Part shown: positions 17,598 through 26,241 of the stretch, piece after piece | How the letters are laid out: each line of letters begins with the position of its first letter | Numbering within the stretch: the stretch's first letter is position 1 | Assembly: GCF_003096195.1 (NCBI RefSeq) | Contig: NZ_CP023004.1 | Location: 3,266,501-3,330,500 of the forward strand | Direction of reading: 5' to 3' | Origin: Ereboglobus luteus | GTDB taxonomy: Bacteria; Verrucomicrobiota; Verrucomicrobiia; Opitutales; Opitutaceae | Length of the DNA stretch: 64,000 nt | Program-made: the position numbers and the translations under genes | The notes under the pieces: model-generated | Database searches by the model: none | What the model was told of the DNA's origin: nothing | Seen by the model: only the letters and a program-made list of their open reading frames with translations

Positions 17598-18512
17598 ATG
17601 AAAACCCTCCAACGCATCATCCCCATCCTTCTCTGCGCATTCGCCGCGAACCTCGCGTTTGCCGCGCCCGCGTCCGACATTCCTCAGCGCAAGCGACTCT
17701 CGCCCGAGGCCGTCCGCGTCGTCTCGGCAAACATCCGCATGCCCATCGCCGGTGACAAAAAAAGCGGCAACGACTGGGACAAGCGCAAGGAACTCCTTCG
17801 CGACACGCTTCTCGCGCAGGACGCCGACATCATTTGCTTCCAGGAATTTCACCCAAGCTATTTCGACGAACTCAAAAAATCCTTTCCCGATTATCACGCC
17901 TATGGATTTGTGGACACCGACGAGGGACGGAAGGTCAACACGGTCTTTTATTCCGCCAAGCGCTTTGAAAAAATCTCGGAGGGCGGCGCGTTTCTTTCGC
18001 CGACGCCCGATGTTTACCGTTCCAAGGTCCCCGAGTCCTCGCATGTGCGCCACTTCGTCCGCATCCATCTCAAGGACCGCCTGACCGGGCGCGAACTGCT
18101 GCTCTGGAACACGCACTTCGACCACAAAAGCCAGGTCGCGCGCGATAAGCAGGGCGTCGTGCTCGCCGATTTTCTGAAAAAACAACCCGCCGGTATTCCG
18201 CAAATCGTCGCCGGCGACCTCAACTGCTCCGCCGAAACTGATGCCATCAAAACCATCAAGGCCGCCGGATTCACCGACAGCCACACCGCCATCCACGGCC
18301 CCGGCGAGCCCGGCTACACCTATCACGGTTTCAAAGGCCTCGATTACGGCAGGCCCAGGGGCAAAATCGACTTCGTGTTTTGCAACGACGCGCTCCGCCC
18401 GACCGCCGCTGAAATCATCAAGGACAGCCGCTCCATCGACGGCGTCCGCCGCTATCCGAGCGACCACTATTTCCTCTCCGCCGAATTCGAATACGCGAAA
18501 ACCAAAAAATGA
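17598..18512 (+). CDS. secreted endonuclease/exonuclease/phosphatase-family protein, copy 2
   Basis: A 304-residue paralogue of the neighbouring genes. The signal peptide differs (IIPILLCAFAANLAFAA). Motifs are intact: VVSANIRM, CFQEF, LLWNTHFDH, AGDLN in place of GDFN, DFVFCND and RRYPSDHYF. The Phe-to-Leu change in GDLN still keeps the catalytic Asp and Asn. ATG at 17598. Unlike copies 1 and 3 it has no REPIN element before it. The 43-base gap from copy 1 suggests co-transcription. Conservation of the catalytic residues argues that it is functional. Confidence 0.88.
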   Translation: MKTLQRIIPILLCAFAANLAFAAPASDIPQRKRLSPEAVRVVSANIRMPIAGDKKSGNDWDKRKELLRDTLLAQDADIICFQEFHPSYFDELKKSFPDYHAYGFVDTDEGRKVNTVFYSAKRFEKISEGGAFLSPTPDVYRSKVPESSHVRHFVRIHLKDRLTGRELLLWNTHFDHKSQVARDKQGVVLADFLKKQPAGIPQIVAGDLNCSAETDAIKTIKAAGFTDSHTAIHGPGEPGYTYHGFKGLDYGRPRGKIDFVFCNDALRPTAAEIIKDSRSIDGVRRYPSDHYFLSAEFEYAKTKK

Positions 18513-18535
18513 AATTTCGTCTGACATCCGACACC

Positions 18536-18635
18536 GTAGGGGCGCACCTCGCGTGCGCCCTCGTGTTCGCCCGCTTTGTGGATACTCACACCAACAGCCT
18601 TTCGATACCAGGGCGCACGCAAGGTGCGCCCCTAC
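18536..18635. repeat. REPIN-like inverted pair, GTAGGGGCG class, copy 2
   Basis: The arms match those of the element at 16533-16620, and the centre is 12 bases longer but otherwise nearly identical. The similarity continues through the downstream start codon and signal-peptide codons of the third paralogue, marking a segmental duplication. Confidence 0.8.
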
Positions 18636-18645
18636 AAAAACACCC

Positions 18646-19579
18646 ATGAAGAAATTCCCCCGCCAACGCATCCTCGCGTTTTTCCTCTGCGCGCTCGCGG
18701 CCAACTTCGCATTCGCGGCGGCTCCCGACTCCGATATCCCGCAGCGCAAGCGGCTCTCGCCCGAGGCCATCCGCATCGTCTCGGCAAACATCCGCTTCCT
18801 CGTTCCCGAGGACGATGGCACCGGCAACGAATGGGATCGCCGCAAGGAACTCGCGCGCGACGTGCTTCGCGCGCAGGACGCCGACATCATCTGCTTTCAG
18901 GAATTTCGCAAGGCGCACCACGACTACCTCAAGACATATTTCCCCGATCACGGGGACGTTGGTTTTGTGGACGGCGATGACGGCCAGATGGCCAATATGA
19001 TTTTCTACTCCAAAAAACGCTTCGAGAAAAACGCGCATCACGGCGCGTTTCTTTCGCCGACGCCCGAGGTTTATCTCTCCACCTTTCCCAACGCCCCCCG
19101 CACCGCGCGTCACTTCAATCGCCTCCATCTCAGGGACCGCCTGACCGGACGCGAGCTGATGATCTGGAACACTCACTTTTCCGCTGGCGGCAAGCGCCAG
19201 CCCGCGCGCGACGCACAAGCCGGAGTGCTCGCCGACTTCTTGAAAAAACAACCCTCCACCATTCCGCAAATCGTGACGGGCGATTTTAACAGCAGCGCCA
19301 AAATACAACGCCTACAAATCAATCAAATCCGCCGGATTCACCGACACCCACGTCGCGCTCCACGGCCCCGCCGATCCCGGTTGCACCTATCACAAATTCC
19401 TCGGCCATGCTTACGGCAAAACGAGCGGCAAGATCGACTTCATTTTCAGTAACACCAACCTCCGCCCGACCGTCACTGAGATCATCAAGGACAGCCGCGT
19501 CACCGACGGCGTCCGCCGCTACCCCAGCGACCACTATTTCCTCTCTGCCGAATTCGAATACGCAAAAAAGCGCCCGTAG
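18646..19579 (+). pseudogene. endonuclease/exonuclease/phosphatase-family copy 3, frameshifted
   Basis: The third paralogue. The signal peptide is nearly identical to copy 1 (MKKFPRQRILAFFLCALAAN). Motifs are normal up to IVTGDFNSSAK. Then an extra A in the run at 19300-19303 shifts the frame, and reading continues as unrelated residues to a stop at 19452. Removing one A restores NAYKSIKSAGFTDTHVALHG and the full C-terminus through DFIFSN and RRYPSDHYFLSAEFEYAK, with a stop at 19577-19579. As written, the product loses the catalytic SDH motif and would be inactive. The intact downstream frame means the lesion is recent or a sequencing error. Confidence 0.8.
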
Positions 19580-19634
19580 CATTTACTCATCAACCAACAC
19601 AAATCACACAAACCAAACACACATCACAAATACC

Positions 19635-20684
19635 ATGAAACGCCTAATCGTCCTCATCGTCGCCGCCGGTCTTGCCGCGGCCGGCCTAAACGCCGCCGAC
19701 CAAGTCAACTACCGCTCGCCCGCTCCCGCCGGCGCGTGGACGCTTGCCGTGCTTCCCGACACGCAAGGTTACACCGACGGCTTTCCCGAAGTTTTCACGT
19801 GCCAGACACGGTGGATCGCCGCCAATCGCGACGCGCGCAACATCAAGTTCGTCCTCCAGGCCGGCGACATCACCAATCGCAACACCCACCCGCAATGGCT
19901 CGCCGCGCGCCAGTCGATCGACGTGCTTGTGAAGGCCAAGGTCCCCTTCGCGCTCGTGCCCGGCAATCACGACATCGGCGTCTGGGGCGCGTCCAAGAAC
20001 GTGCCCAATTACAAACGCGACACGCTCATGAACGGCTACTTCCTCTCAGCCGACTACAAACACTCGGTCAAGCGCGGCTACTTCGAGCCCTACCATATGG
20101 AAAACACCTATCAAACTTTCAACACTCCGTGGGGTTCATTCCTCGTGCTGGCGCTCGAGTTCTTCCCGCGCAACGCCGTCATCGACTGGGCCAACACCAT
20201 CGTGAAAAAATTCCCCGACCACAAAGTCATCCTCCTCACGCACGCATACCTCTATCATGACAACAGCCGCTACGACCGCGCCACCGACAAGGCCGTGAAA
20301 CGCGTCGCCCCCTCCACCCGCTACGACACCCACAAGCACCCCGACGGCTCCAACGACGCCGAGGACATGTGGAAAAAACTCGTTTCGAAACACCCCAATT
20401 TCCTCTTCGTGATCAGCGGCCACGTCCTCGGCGACGGCACCGGCTACCTCGTGAGCAAGGGCGAGCACGGCAACGACGTGCACCAGATGATGGTCAACTA
20501 CCAGCCCGGCATCGTCCCCGACCGCGGCTACGGCGGCGCCGGCTTCCTGCGCCTGCTCGAGTTCCAGCCCGACGGAAAAACGATCAAGGTCGCCAGCTAC
20601 TCGCCATTCTTTGACCAGTGGCTCGAGGACGACGACCAGCAATACACAATCACCCTCCGCGAGCCGGTCGCCGTGAAGAAATAA
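19635..20684 (+). CDS. secreted metallophosphoesterase
   Basis: A 349-residue calcineurin-type metallophosphoesterase. A signal peptide (LIVLIVAAGLAAAGLNAA) is at the N-terminus. The di-metal motifs occur in order: LPDTQGY, LQAGDITNRN, VPGNHDIG, LLTHAYLYHD and ISGHVLGDG. ATG at 19635, 56 bases after copy 3 of the phosphoesterase-like genes and in the same direction. With those genes it suggests extracytoplasmic removal or recycling of phosphate groups during glycan or cell debris breakdown. The substrate cannot be read from sequence. Confidence 0.88.
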   Translation: MKRLIVLIVAAGLAAAGLNAADQVNYRSPAPAGAWTLAVLPDTQGYTDGFPEVFTCQTRWIAANRDARNIKFVLQAGDITNRNTHPQWLAARQSIDVLVKAKVPFALVPGNHDIGVWGASKNVPNYKRDTLMNGYFLSADYKHSVKRGYFEPYHMENTYQTFNTPWGSFLVLALEFFPRNAVIDWANTIVKKFPDHKVILLTHAYLYHDNSRYDRATDKAVKRVAPSTRYDTHKHPDGSNDAEDMWKKLVSKHPNFLFVISGHVLGDGTGYLVSKGEHGNDVHQMMVNYQPGIVPDRGYGGAGFLRLLEFQPDGKTIKVASYSPFFDQWLEDDDQQYTITLREPVAVKK

Positions 20685-20813
20685 ATCTCAGCAAGGGTAG
20701 GGCGGTTTGTTACGCTCATTCCGAATTCTTTGCGCTTCTTGTGCCTCTTTGCGGCTATTCTCGCAAACCATCCTGTGAAACAAACCGTCACCGCAAAATA
20801 GTCATCCAAACCC

Positions 20814-22364
20814 ATGAACAAAAAGAAACTCGCCACCGCCGCCGCGCTCTCCTTGTGCGCCGGCGCCTTGACCGCGGGCGCGACAAGTCCCCAAAAACCG
20901 AACGTCATTTATATCTATTTTGACGACTTGGGATACGGCGAGCTCGGCTGCTACGGACAGGAGAAAATTCGCACGCCGAACATCGACCGGGTCGCCGCCG
21001 AGGGAATGCGTTTCACTCGTCACTACACGACATTTCCGGTGAGCGCGCCCGCCCGCTGCGGGTTGATGACGGGGCGGCATTCGGGGCACGCGCATGTCCG
21101 GGGCAACTACGAATTCGGCGGACACACCGACGATGAGGAAGGCGGCAACATGCCCCTGCCCGAGGGCTCGATGACCATTGCGCGCGTCATGAAGCAGGCC
21201 GGTTACGCCACCGCGGCGATCGGCAAGTGGGGTCTCGGATTCAAAAACACCAGCGGCGATCCGCTCCGTCATGGTTTCGATTATTTTTATGGTTATTACG
21301 ACCAGAAGCAGGCCCAGAATCACTACCCGACGCATCTCTGGGAAAACGGAAATCGCGTGCCGCTCAAAAACAAACCCATCCGCCTGCACTCAAAATTCAA
21401 CCTGCCCCCGAACGCGCCCGACGCCGATTTCGACGCCTTCACCGGCGAGGATTATTCCCTCGACCGGATGGTGGACAAAACTCTCGGCTACATAAAAGCC
21501 AATAAGGATCGCCCCTTTTTTCTCTACCTGCCCTACACGCCGCCGCACGTTTCGTTGCAGTGCAAAAAGGAGGCGATCGCCGAATACATCGGACAATTCC
21601 CGGAGGAGACGCCGTATCTGAAGGGCAACTACGTGCCCAGCAAACATCCGCTCTCCACTTACGCGGCGATGATCACCTACGCCGACAAACAAGTGGGCAA
21701 AATCCTCGCGCTGTTGAAGGAGCTTGGCTTGGACGAAAACACAATCGTCATGATCAGCAGCGACAACGGGGCCACCGCGAACCAAGGTGGCGCGCAAACC
21801 GAGTTTTTTGATTCCACCGGCGGCCTGCGCGGACGAAAGCGCGACCTTTACGAGGGCGGCATTCGCATTCCCTTCATTGTGCGCTGGCCCGGCAAGGTTG
21901 CGAAGGGCTCCGTGTGCGACTTGGTCTCCGCGCAATACGACATGCTTGCCACGTTGGGCGAGCTGGCCGGTGTGCGAAGCGAGTGGGACACTGACGGGGT
22001 TTCCTTTCTGCCAACATTACTCGGCACGCGCGAAAAACAAGCGCCGCGCGAATACCTCTACTTCGAGTTCACGGAAAAAACGGGACAAATTGCCATCATC
22101 AAGGACGGACGCTGGAAGGGCGTGAAAAGCAACATGCACGAAGGCCCCGGCACATGGGAGGTTTTTGATCTGCATCAGGATCACGGGGAGAAAACCGATC
22201 TCTCCTCGCGCCATCCCGAAATGATAAGCCGCTTCGAGGAAATAATAAAAACCGAGCACTGGCAGCCGACATTGAGGGAATGGGAGTTTATCACCCCCAA
22301 GTTTCTCAACGTGCCGGCGCTGGCGCCCAAGCCCAAAAAATCACAGTCAAAAGCCAAACAATAA
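20814..22364 (+). CDS. sulfatase, Ser-type active site
   Basis: A 516-residue sulfatase of the alkaline-phosphatase superfamily. A signal peptide covers about residues 1-23. The metal site is Asp37-Asp38 in YIYFDDLGYG. The formylglycine signature is Ser77-Ala-Pro-Ala-Arg81 followed by CGLMTGR, so the modified residue is Ser rather than Cys. Ser-type sulfatases are matured by radical-SAM anSME enzymes in known systems. AIGKWGLG, VMISSDNGA and a C-terminal WKGVKSN region fit the family. ATG at 20814. It is first of three consecutive sulfatase genes. No maturase gene is in the window. Confidence 0.93.
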   Translation: MNKKKLATAAALSLCAGALTAGATSPQKPNVIYIYFDDLGYGELGCYGQEKIRTPNIDRVAAEGMRFTRHYTTFPVSAPARCGLMTGRHSGHAHVRGNYEFGGHTDDEEGGNMPLPEGSMTIARVMKQAGYATAAIGKWGLGFKNTSGDPLRHGFDYFYGYYDQKQAQNHYPTHLWENGNRVPLKNKPIRLHSKFNLPPNAPDADFDAFTGEDYSLDRMVDKTLGYIKANKDRPFFLYLPYTPPHVSLQCKKEAIAEYIGQFPEETPYLKGNYVPSKHPLSTYAAMITYADKQVGKILALLKELGLDENTIVMISSDNGATANQGGAQTEFFDSTGGLRGRKRDLYEGGIRIPFIVRWPGKVAKGSVCDLVSAQYDMLATLGELAGVRSEWDTDGVSFLPTLLGTREKQAPREYLYFEFTEKTGQIAIIKDGRWKGVKSNMHEGPGTWEVFDLHQDHGEKTDLSSRHPEMISRFEEIIKTEHWQPTLREWEFITPKFLNVPALAPKPKKSQSKAKQ

Positions 22365-22386
22365 CACCCAAAACAAGATCAATAAA

Positions 22387-23865
22387 ATGAACATAGGAAA
22401 CCTGCCCAACTCGCCCGCCGCCGGCGTGGCGCTATCCCTCTCGCTCGCGTGCGTGGCCGCGTCACAGGCGTCCGCCGCGCCCCAGCAAACCCGCGCCGCC
22501 GGCTCCCGTCCGAATGTGGTTGTGCTTCTCGCCGACGACATGCGCGCCGGAACCATTCGCGCGCTCGGGCATCCGGAAATCATAACACCCAACCTCGACG
22601 CGCTCGCCAAGTCGGGCGTGGCATTCACCCGCGCCTACAACATGGGCGGACTGACCGGCGCGGTGTGCATGCCCAGCCGCGCCATGCTCATGACCGGCAG
22701 AAACATGTTCGGACTCGACGGCAACGGACAGACGATCAACAAGCAGCACACGATGCTCGGCGAGGTGTTCGCCCGAAACGGCTATTCCACCCACGGCATC
22801 GGCAAATGGCACAACGGCACCGAGTCGTATAACCGCTCCTTTGCCAGCGGCGCGGAAATCTTGTTCGGCGGCATGACCTACAACCAGTTCGAAATCCCCC
22901 TTGCGCACTACGACAAGACGGGCAAATACGACAAATTCGAATGGGCGCGGGATCGCAGGCAAGTTTGCGACCACGTATACAGCAACCGCCACTCGGCCGA
23001 GATATTCGCCGACGCCGCGGTTGACTTTATAAAAAGCAACGAGGCCGCCAGCCGGCCGTTCTTCATGTATGTCGCGTTCACCACGCCGCACGACCCGAGG
23101 CAGGTGCCGCAAAAATATTATGCGATGTATGACGGCAAGAATGCGGCGCCGCTTCCGAAAAACTTCCTGCCCGAGCACCCCTTCGACAACGGGCACATGA
23201 CGGGCCGCGACGAGCGCCTGCTCGGATGGCCGCGCGGCAAGCGCGCCGTGCGCGCCGAAATCCGCGATTATTACGCCACGATCAGCCACCTCGACGCGCA
23301 AGTGGGCCGCATTATTGAGGCCCTGAAAAAAAGCGGCCAGTATGAGAACACGATTATAGTATTTTCCGCCGACAACGGCCTGGCTGTCGGCCAGCACGGG
23401 TTGCTGGGCAAGCAAAGCCTGTATGAGCACAGCATCGGAATTCCCATGATCTGGGCCGGCCCCGGCATCGCCAAAAACGCAAAAAGCGAGGCGCGTTGCT
23501 ACCTCATGGACGTGTATCCGACTCTCTGCGAAAGACTCGGCTTCACGATTCCCTCCTCCGTGCAGACGGAAAGTTTTGCCAAGACCCTTGCCAATCCGGC
23601 GCAGTCGCACCGCGGCGGCATGTATTTTGCGTTTCGCCAATTCCAGCGCGCGTATTCCGATGGGAAATACAAGCTGATCGAATACAACGTCAAAAACACA
23701 CGAAACACGCAGCTCTTCGAAATCACCGCGGATCCGCTTGAAATGGAAAACCTCGCCGGCAAACCCGAACACGCCGGCCTGCTGAAAACCATGCGCGACC
23801 ACCTGTTGGCCGCCCGCCCGGCGGGCGACGAAAAAATGGATTTCTGGAAAGATTTCGCCTTTTGA
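22387..23865 (+). CDS. sulfatase, Cys-type active site (second of three)
   Basis: A 492-residue secreted sulfatase. The signal region (ALSLSLACVAASQASA) ends near residue 30. Asp50-Asp51 in VLLADDMR bind metal. The formylglycine site is Cys94-Met-Pro-Ser-Arg98 followed by AMLMTGR. THGIGKWHNG, VFSADNGLAVGQHG and YSDGKYKLIEYN are further family motifs. ATG at 22387, 22 bases after the first sulfatase stop, so the two are probably co-transcribed. It differs clearly from its neighbours in sequence and is likely to act on another sulfate position. Confidence 0.93.
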   Translation: MNIGNLPNSPAAGVALSLSLACVAASQASAAPQQTRAAGSRPNVVVLLADDMRAGTIRALGHPEIITPNLDALAKSGVAFTRAYNMGGLTGAVCMPSRAMLMTGRNMFGLDGNGQTINKQHTMLGEVFARNGYSTHGIGKWHNGTESYNRSFASGAEILFGGMTYNQFEIPLAHYDKTGKYDKFEWARDRRQVCDHVYSNRHSAEIFADAAVDFIKSNEAASRPFFMYVAFTTPHDPRQVPQKYYAMYDGKNAAPLPKNFLPEHPFDNGHMTGRDERLLGWPRGKRAVRAEIRDYYATISHLDAQVGRIIEALKKSGQYENTIIVFSADNGLAVGQHGLLGKQSLYEHSIGIPMIWAGPGIAKNAKSEARCYLMDVYPTLCERLGFTIPSSVQTESFAKTLANPAQSHRGGMYFAFRQFQRAYSDGKYKLIEYNVKNTRNTQLFEITADPLEMENLAGKPEHAGLLKTMRDHLLAARPAGDEKMDFWKDFAF

Positions 23866-23873
23866 TTTTGGTT

Positions 23874-23929
23874 GGGCGAATCCTCCGGGGTGGGCCGTTC
23901 ACTGGCTCGGTTCGGACGGGGATTCGCCC
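23874..23929. repeat. short inverted repeat between sulfatase genes
   Basis: GGGCGAATCC and GGATTCGCCC are perfect 10-base inverted arms separated by 36 bases. The GGGCGAA head resembles that of the long palindrome at 25573. It probably belongs to the same REP-like family. Confidence 0.5.
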
Positions 23930-23972
23930 TGCCCATAGTGTATCGTAAACAATCCACATCGCTTTCCTCTGC

Positions 23973-25535
23973 ATGAACCTCAACCGTCTCAAATACCTTG
24001 GCCTTCTGCCCTTGCTGGCATCCGTTGGCGCGCAACCGCTCAAATGCCAGTCGCAATCGCTCGACCTGCCGCGCATCCCCAATGCGGGGACTCCGCGAAA
24101 TGTTGTTTTTATATTAAGCGACGACCACCGGCACGACTTCATGGGTTTCATGAAACGCGTCCCCTGGCTTGAGACGCCCAACATGGATCGCATGGCGCGC
24201 GAGGGGGCGCATTTGCGAAACGCCTTTGTCACCACCTCGCTTTGCTCGCCGAGCCGGGCCTCAATCCTCACCGGCATGTATTCGCACCAGCACACCGTCG
24301 TGGACAACGTCGCGCCCGTGCCCGAAAACCTCGTGTTTTTTCCGCAATACCTGCAAAAAGCCGGATACCGGACGGCGTTTTTCGGTAAATGGCACATGGG
24401 AAGGGCCACCGCCGAGCCGCGTCCGGGGTTCGACCATTGGGAGAGTTTTCGCGGTCAGGGAAAGTATTATGGGGTTACGCTCAATATTAACGGCAAGCCG
24501 ACGAAGTATGATGACAAAACATACACCACGGACCTGCTGACCGAGCACGCAATAAATTGGATGAAGGAACAGCAAAACAGCGGGCGTCCGTTTTTTGTTT
24601 ATCTTTCCCACAAGGCCGTGCACAGCAATTTCTCCCCCGCCGCGCGTCACGCTGGTTGTTATGCCGGCAAGGAGGTGCCGCTTCCCCGTTCGTATGAAAC
24701 TCCAAAATACGGCGCGCCCGCGCTCCCCAGCACGGATGCCAAAACCGGTGTTCCCGCCGGCGGCGCGGCTTATTACGGCGAAACCATGCATCCCGACTGG
24801 TTGAAGGCGCAGCGCGAAAGCCACCACGGCGTTGATTACGCGTATCACGGCAGGCATCCGTGGAAGGACGAGGTTGTTCGTTATTGCGAAACCCTGCGCG
24901 CCCTGGATGACAGCATCGGCAGTGTGATCGCATACCTGAAGGAAGCCGGCCTGTATGAATCGACGCTCGTGGTATACATGGGCGACAACGGATTTTCCTG
25001 GGGCGAGCACGGCGTTATAGACAAGCGCCACTTTTACGAGGAATCCGTGCGCGTTCCCATGCTCGCCACCTGCCCCGAGTTGTTTCGTGACGGAAAAGTT
25101 GTCGAAAAAATGATCCAAAACACCGACATTGCCCCGACCATCCTCGAGCTTGCCGGCCTGCAAAAACCGGGGCACATGGTGGGCGCTTCATTCGTGCCCC
25201 TGCTCAAAGGCAAACAAACGCCGTGGCGCGATCGCATCTTTTATGAATATTACTGGGAGTATAACCATCCCGAAACCCCTACCATGCACGGAGTGCGCAC
25301 CGACAGATACAAACTCGTGCGCTATTACGGCATCTGGGACTGCAACGAGTTTTACGACCTGCAAAACGACCCCGACGAAATGCGCAACCTGATCGCCGCC
25401 CCCGAGCATCAGGCGCTCATCAAGCAGCTCACGGGGGAACTCTACGACTGGCTTGAATCGACCGGCGGCATGTCAATCCCGCTAAAGCGCACCGTGCGCC
25501 CCCATGCCGACCATCGAAACAAGGGCACGTATTAG
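23973..25535 (+). CDS. sulfatase, Cys-type active site (third of three)
   Basis: A 520-residue sulfatase. The N-terminus (YLGLLPLLASVGA) is a signal-like hydrophobic stretch. Asp50-Asp51 in FILSDDHRHD bind metal. The formylglycine site is Cys91-Ser-Pro-Ser-Arg95 followed by ASILTG. AFFGKWHMG, VYMGDNGFSWGEHG and a C-terminal HGVRTDRYKLVRYYG match the long choline/arylsulfatase-type branch. ATG at 23973. A REP-like inverted repeat lies between it and sulfatase 2, so it may have its own promoter. Three different sulfatases beside a rhamnosidase suggest a polysulfated, rhamnose-bearing substrate. Confidence 0.93.
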   Translation: MNLNRLKYLGLLPLLASVGAQPLKCQSQSLDLPRIPNAGTPRNVVFILSDDHRHDFMGFMKRVPWLETPNMDRMAREGAHLRNAFVTTSLCSPSRASILTGMYSHQHTVVDNVAPVPENLVFFPQYLQKAGYRTAFFGKWHMGRATAEPRPGFDHWESFRGQGKYYGVTLNINGKPTKYDDKTYTTDLLTEHAINWMKEQQNSGRPFFVYLSHKAVHSNFSPAARHAGCYAGKEVPLPRSYETPKYGAPALPSTDAKTGVPAGGAAYYGETMHPDWLKAQRESHHGVDYAYHGRHPWKDEVVRYCETLRALDDSIGSVIAYLKEAGLYESTLVVYMGDNGFSWGEHGVIDKRHFYEESVRVPMLATCPELFRDGKVVEKMIQNTDIAPTILELAGLQKPGHMVGASFVPLLKGKQTPWRDRIFYEYYWEYNHPETPTMHGVRTDRYKLVRYYGIWDCNEFYDLQNDPDEMRNLIAAPEHQALIKQLTGELYDWLESTGGMSIPLKRTVRPHADHRNKGTY

Positions 25536-25572
25536 CGCAGTTTAAATAAAGCTGTGGATGTATCCGCGTTGG

Positions 25573-25634
25573 GTAGGGCGAACCGTCCCCGGTGAGCCGG
25601 TAATGTTGCGGCTCACCGGGACGGTTCGCCCTAC
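25573..25634. repeat. long near-perfect palindrome, GTAGGGCGAACC class
   Basis: Two arms of 26 and 25 bases pair over their whole length with one bulged C, around an 11-base loop. The outer ends are GTAGGGCGAACCG and its complement. It lies 38 bases after the third sulfatase stop and may stabilise or end that transcript. Confidence 0.8.
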
Positions 25635-26051
25635 CTCAAATGCGACAGGATAAACCAAAAAAGCTCTAAACATTGGGATGCGTCGCCGGGCTTCAATGAA
25701 CCGTGGCGACCCAACTCCGCTGCGCACGCCTCTCTTTTGTGGCGAAACCCAGCCATGATTCGGGAGCGTGTCGGGATTGTGTTCGTGTGAATGCAAGATG
25801 GCGGTGACGCGGATTTGTCGCTTCGCATCACGGGGGAGTTCACTGCAAAATAACGCGGCAAATTGGGCGTGAATGAGGCCTGCGGGTGTCAGTAGCAAAA
25901 ATCAACGCTTCCAACACAATTGGTAATACCTCGCTGTTTTTCATGAGGAAAAATGCATTTTCCCATTTCATCTCGTAAAAGAATAGGTCATAACTTTTTC
26001 TAATTTTCTCAAATTTTGACCTTCCGAACCTCCTTTTAAACACCGTTTTTT
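25635..26051. other. 417-base intergenic region before the sodium-pump genes
   Basis: No convincing gene was found. GC falls markedly after about 25890 (A/T runs at 25960-26050), as expected for a promoter region ahead of the 41-residue membrane protein. Leftward open frames here lack motifs and ribosome binding sites. Confidence 0.5.
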
Positions 26052-26177
26052 ATGCAACCAGTCATCTATGCCGCCATTATTTATGGAATCGCAGCAGCCA
26101 TAGCCATGCTTGTGGCTGTGCTTATTAGCGTATCATTTCGCGCTTTACGTATTTTTACGGGGAAAAAGAAAGGATGA
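26052..26177 (+). CDS. 41-residue membrane protein, OadG-like by position
   Basis: An ATG at 26052 opens a 41-codon frame. One membrane helix (IIYGIAAAIAMLVAVLISV) is followed by a positively charged tail, RALRIFTGKKKG. It ends 64 bases before the decarboxylase beta subunit gene in the same direction. Sodium-pump decarboxylases contain a small single-span gamma/delta subunit (OadG, MmdD) that assembles the complex, and this has the expected topology and place. Sequence similarity to OadG cannot be claimed, and it is shorter than usual members, which carry a C-terminal zinc-binding tail. Confidence 0.55.
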   Translation: MQPVIYAAIIYGIAAAIAMLVAVLISVSFRALRIFTGKKKG

Positions 26178-26241
26178 TTTACCGCACTCATCCGCGCAAA
26201 AACCCATTATGATCCGCCAATAGTTTTCATTTTTTTAGACA

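Noticed and set aside
25840-26043. A leftward frame before the sodium-pump genes
   Set aside because: AT-rich with no motif; more likely promoter sequence.
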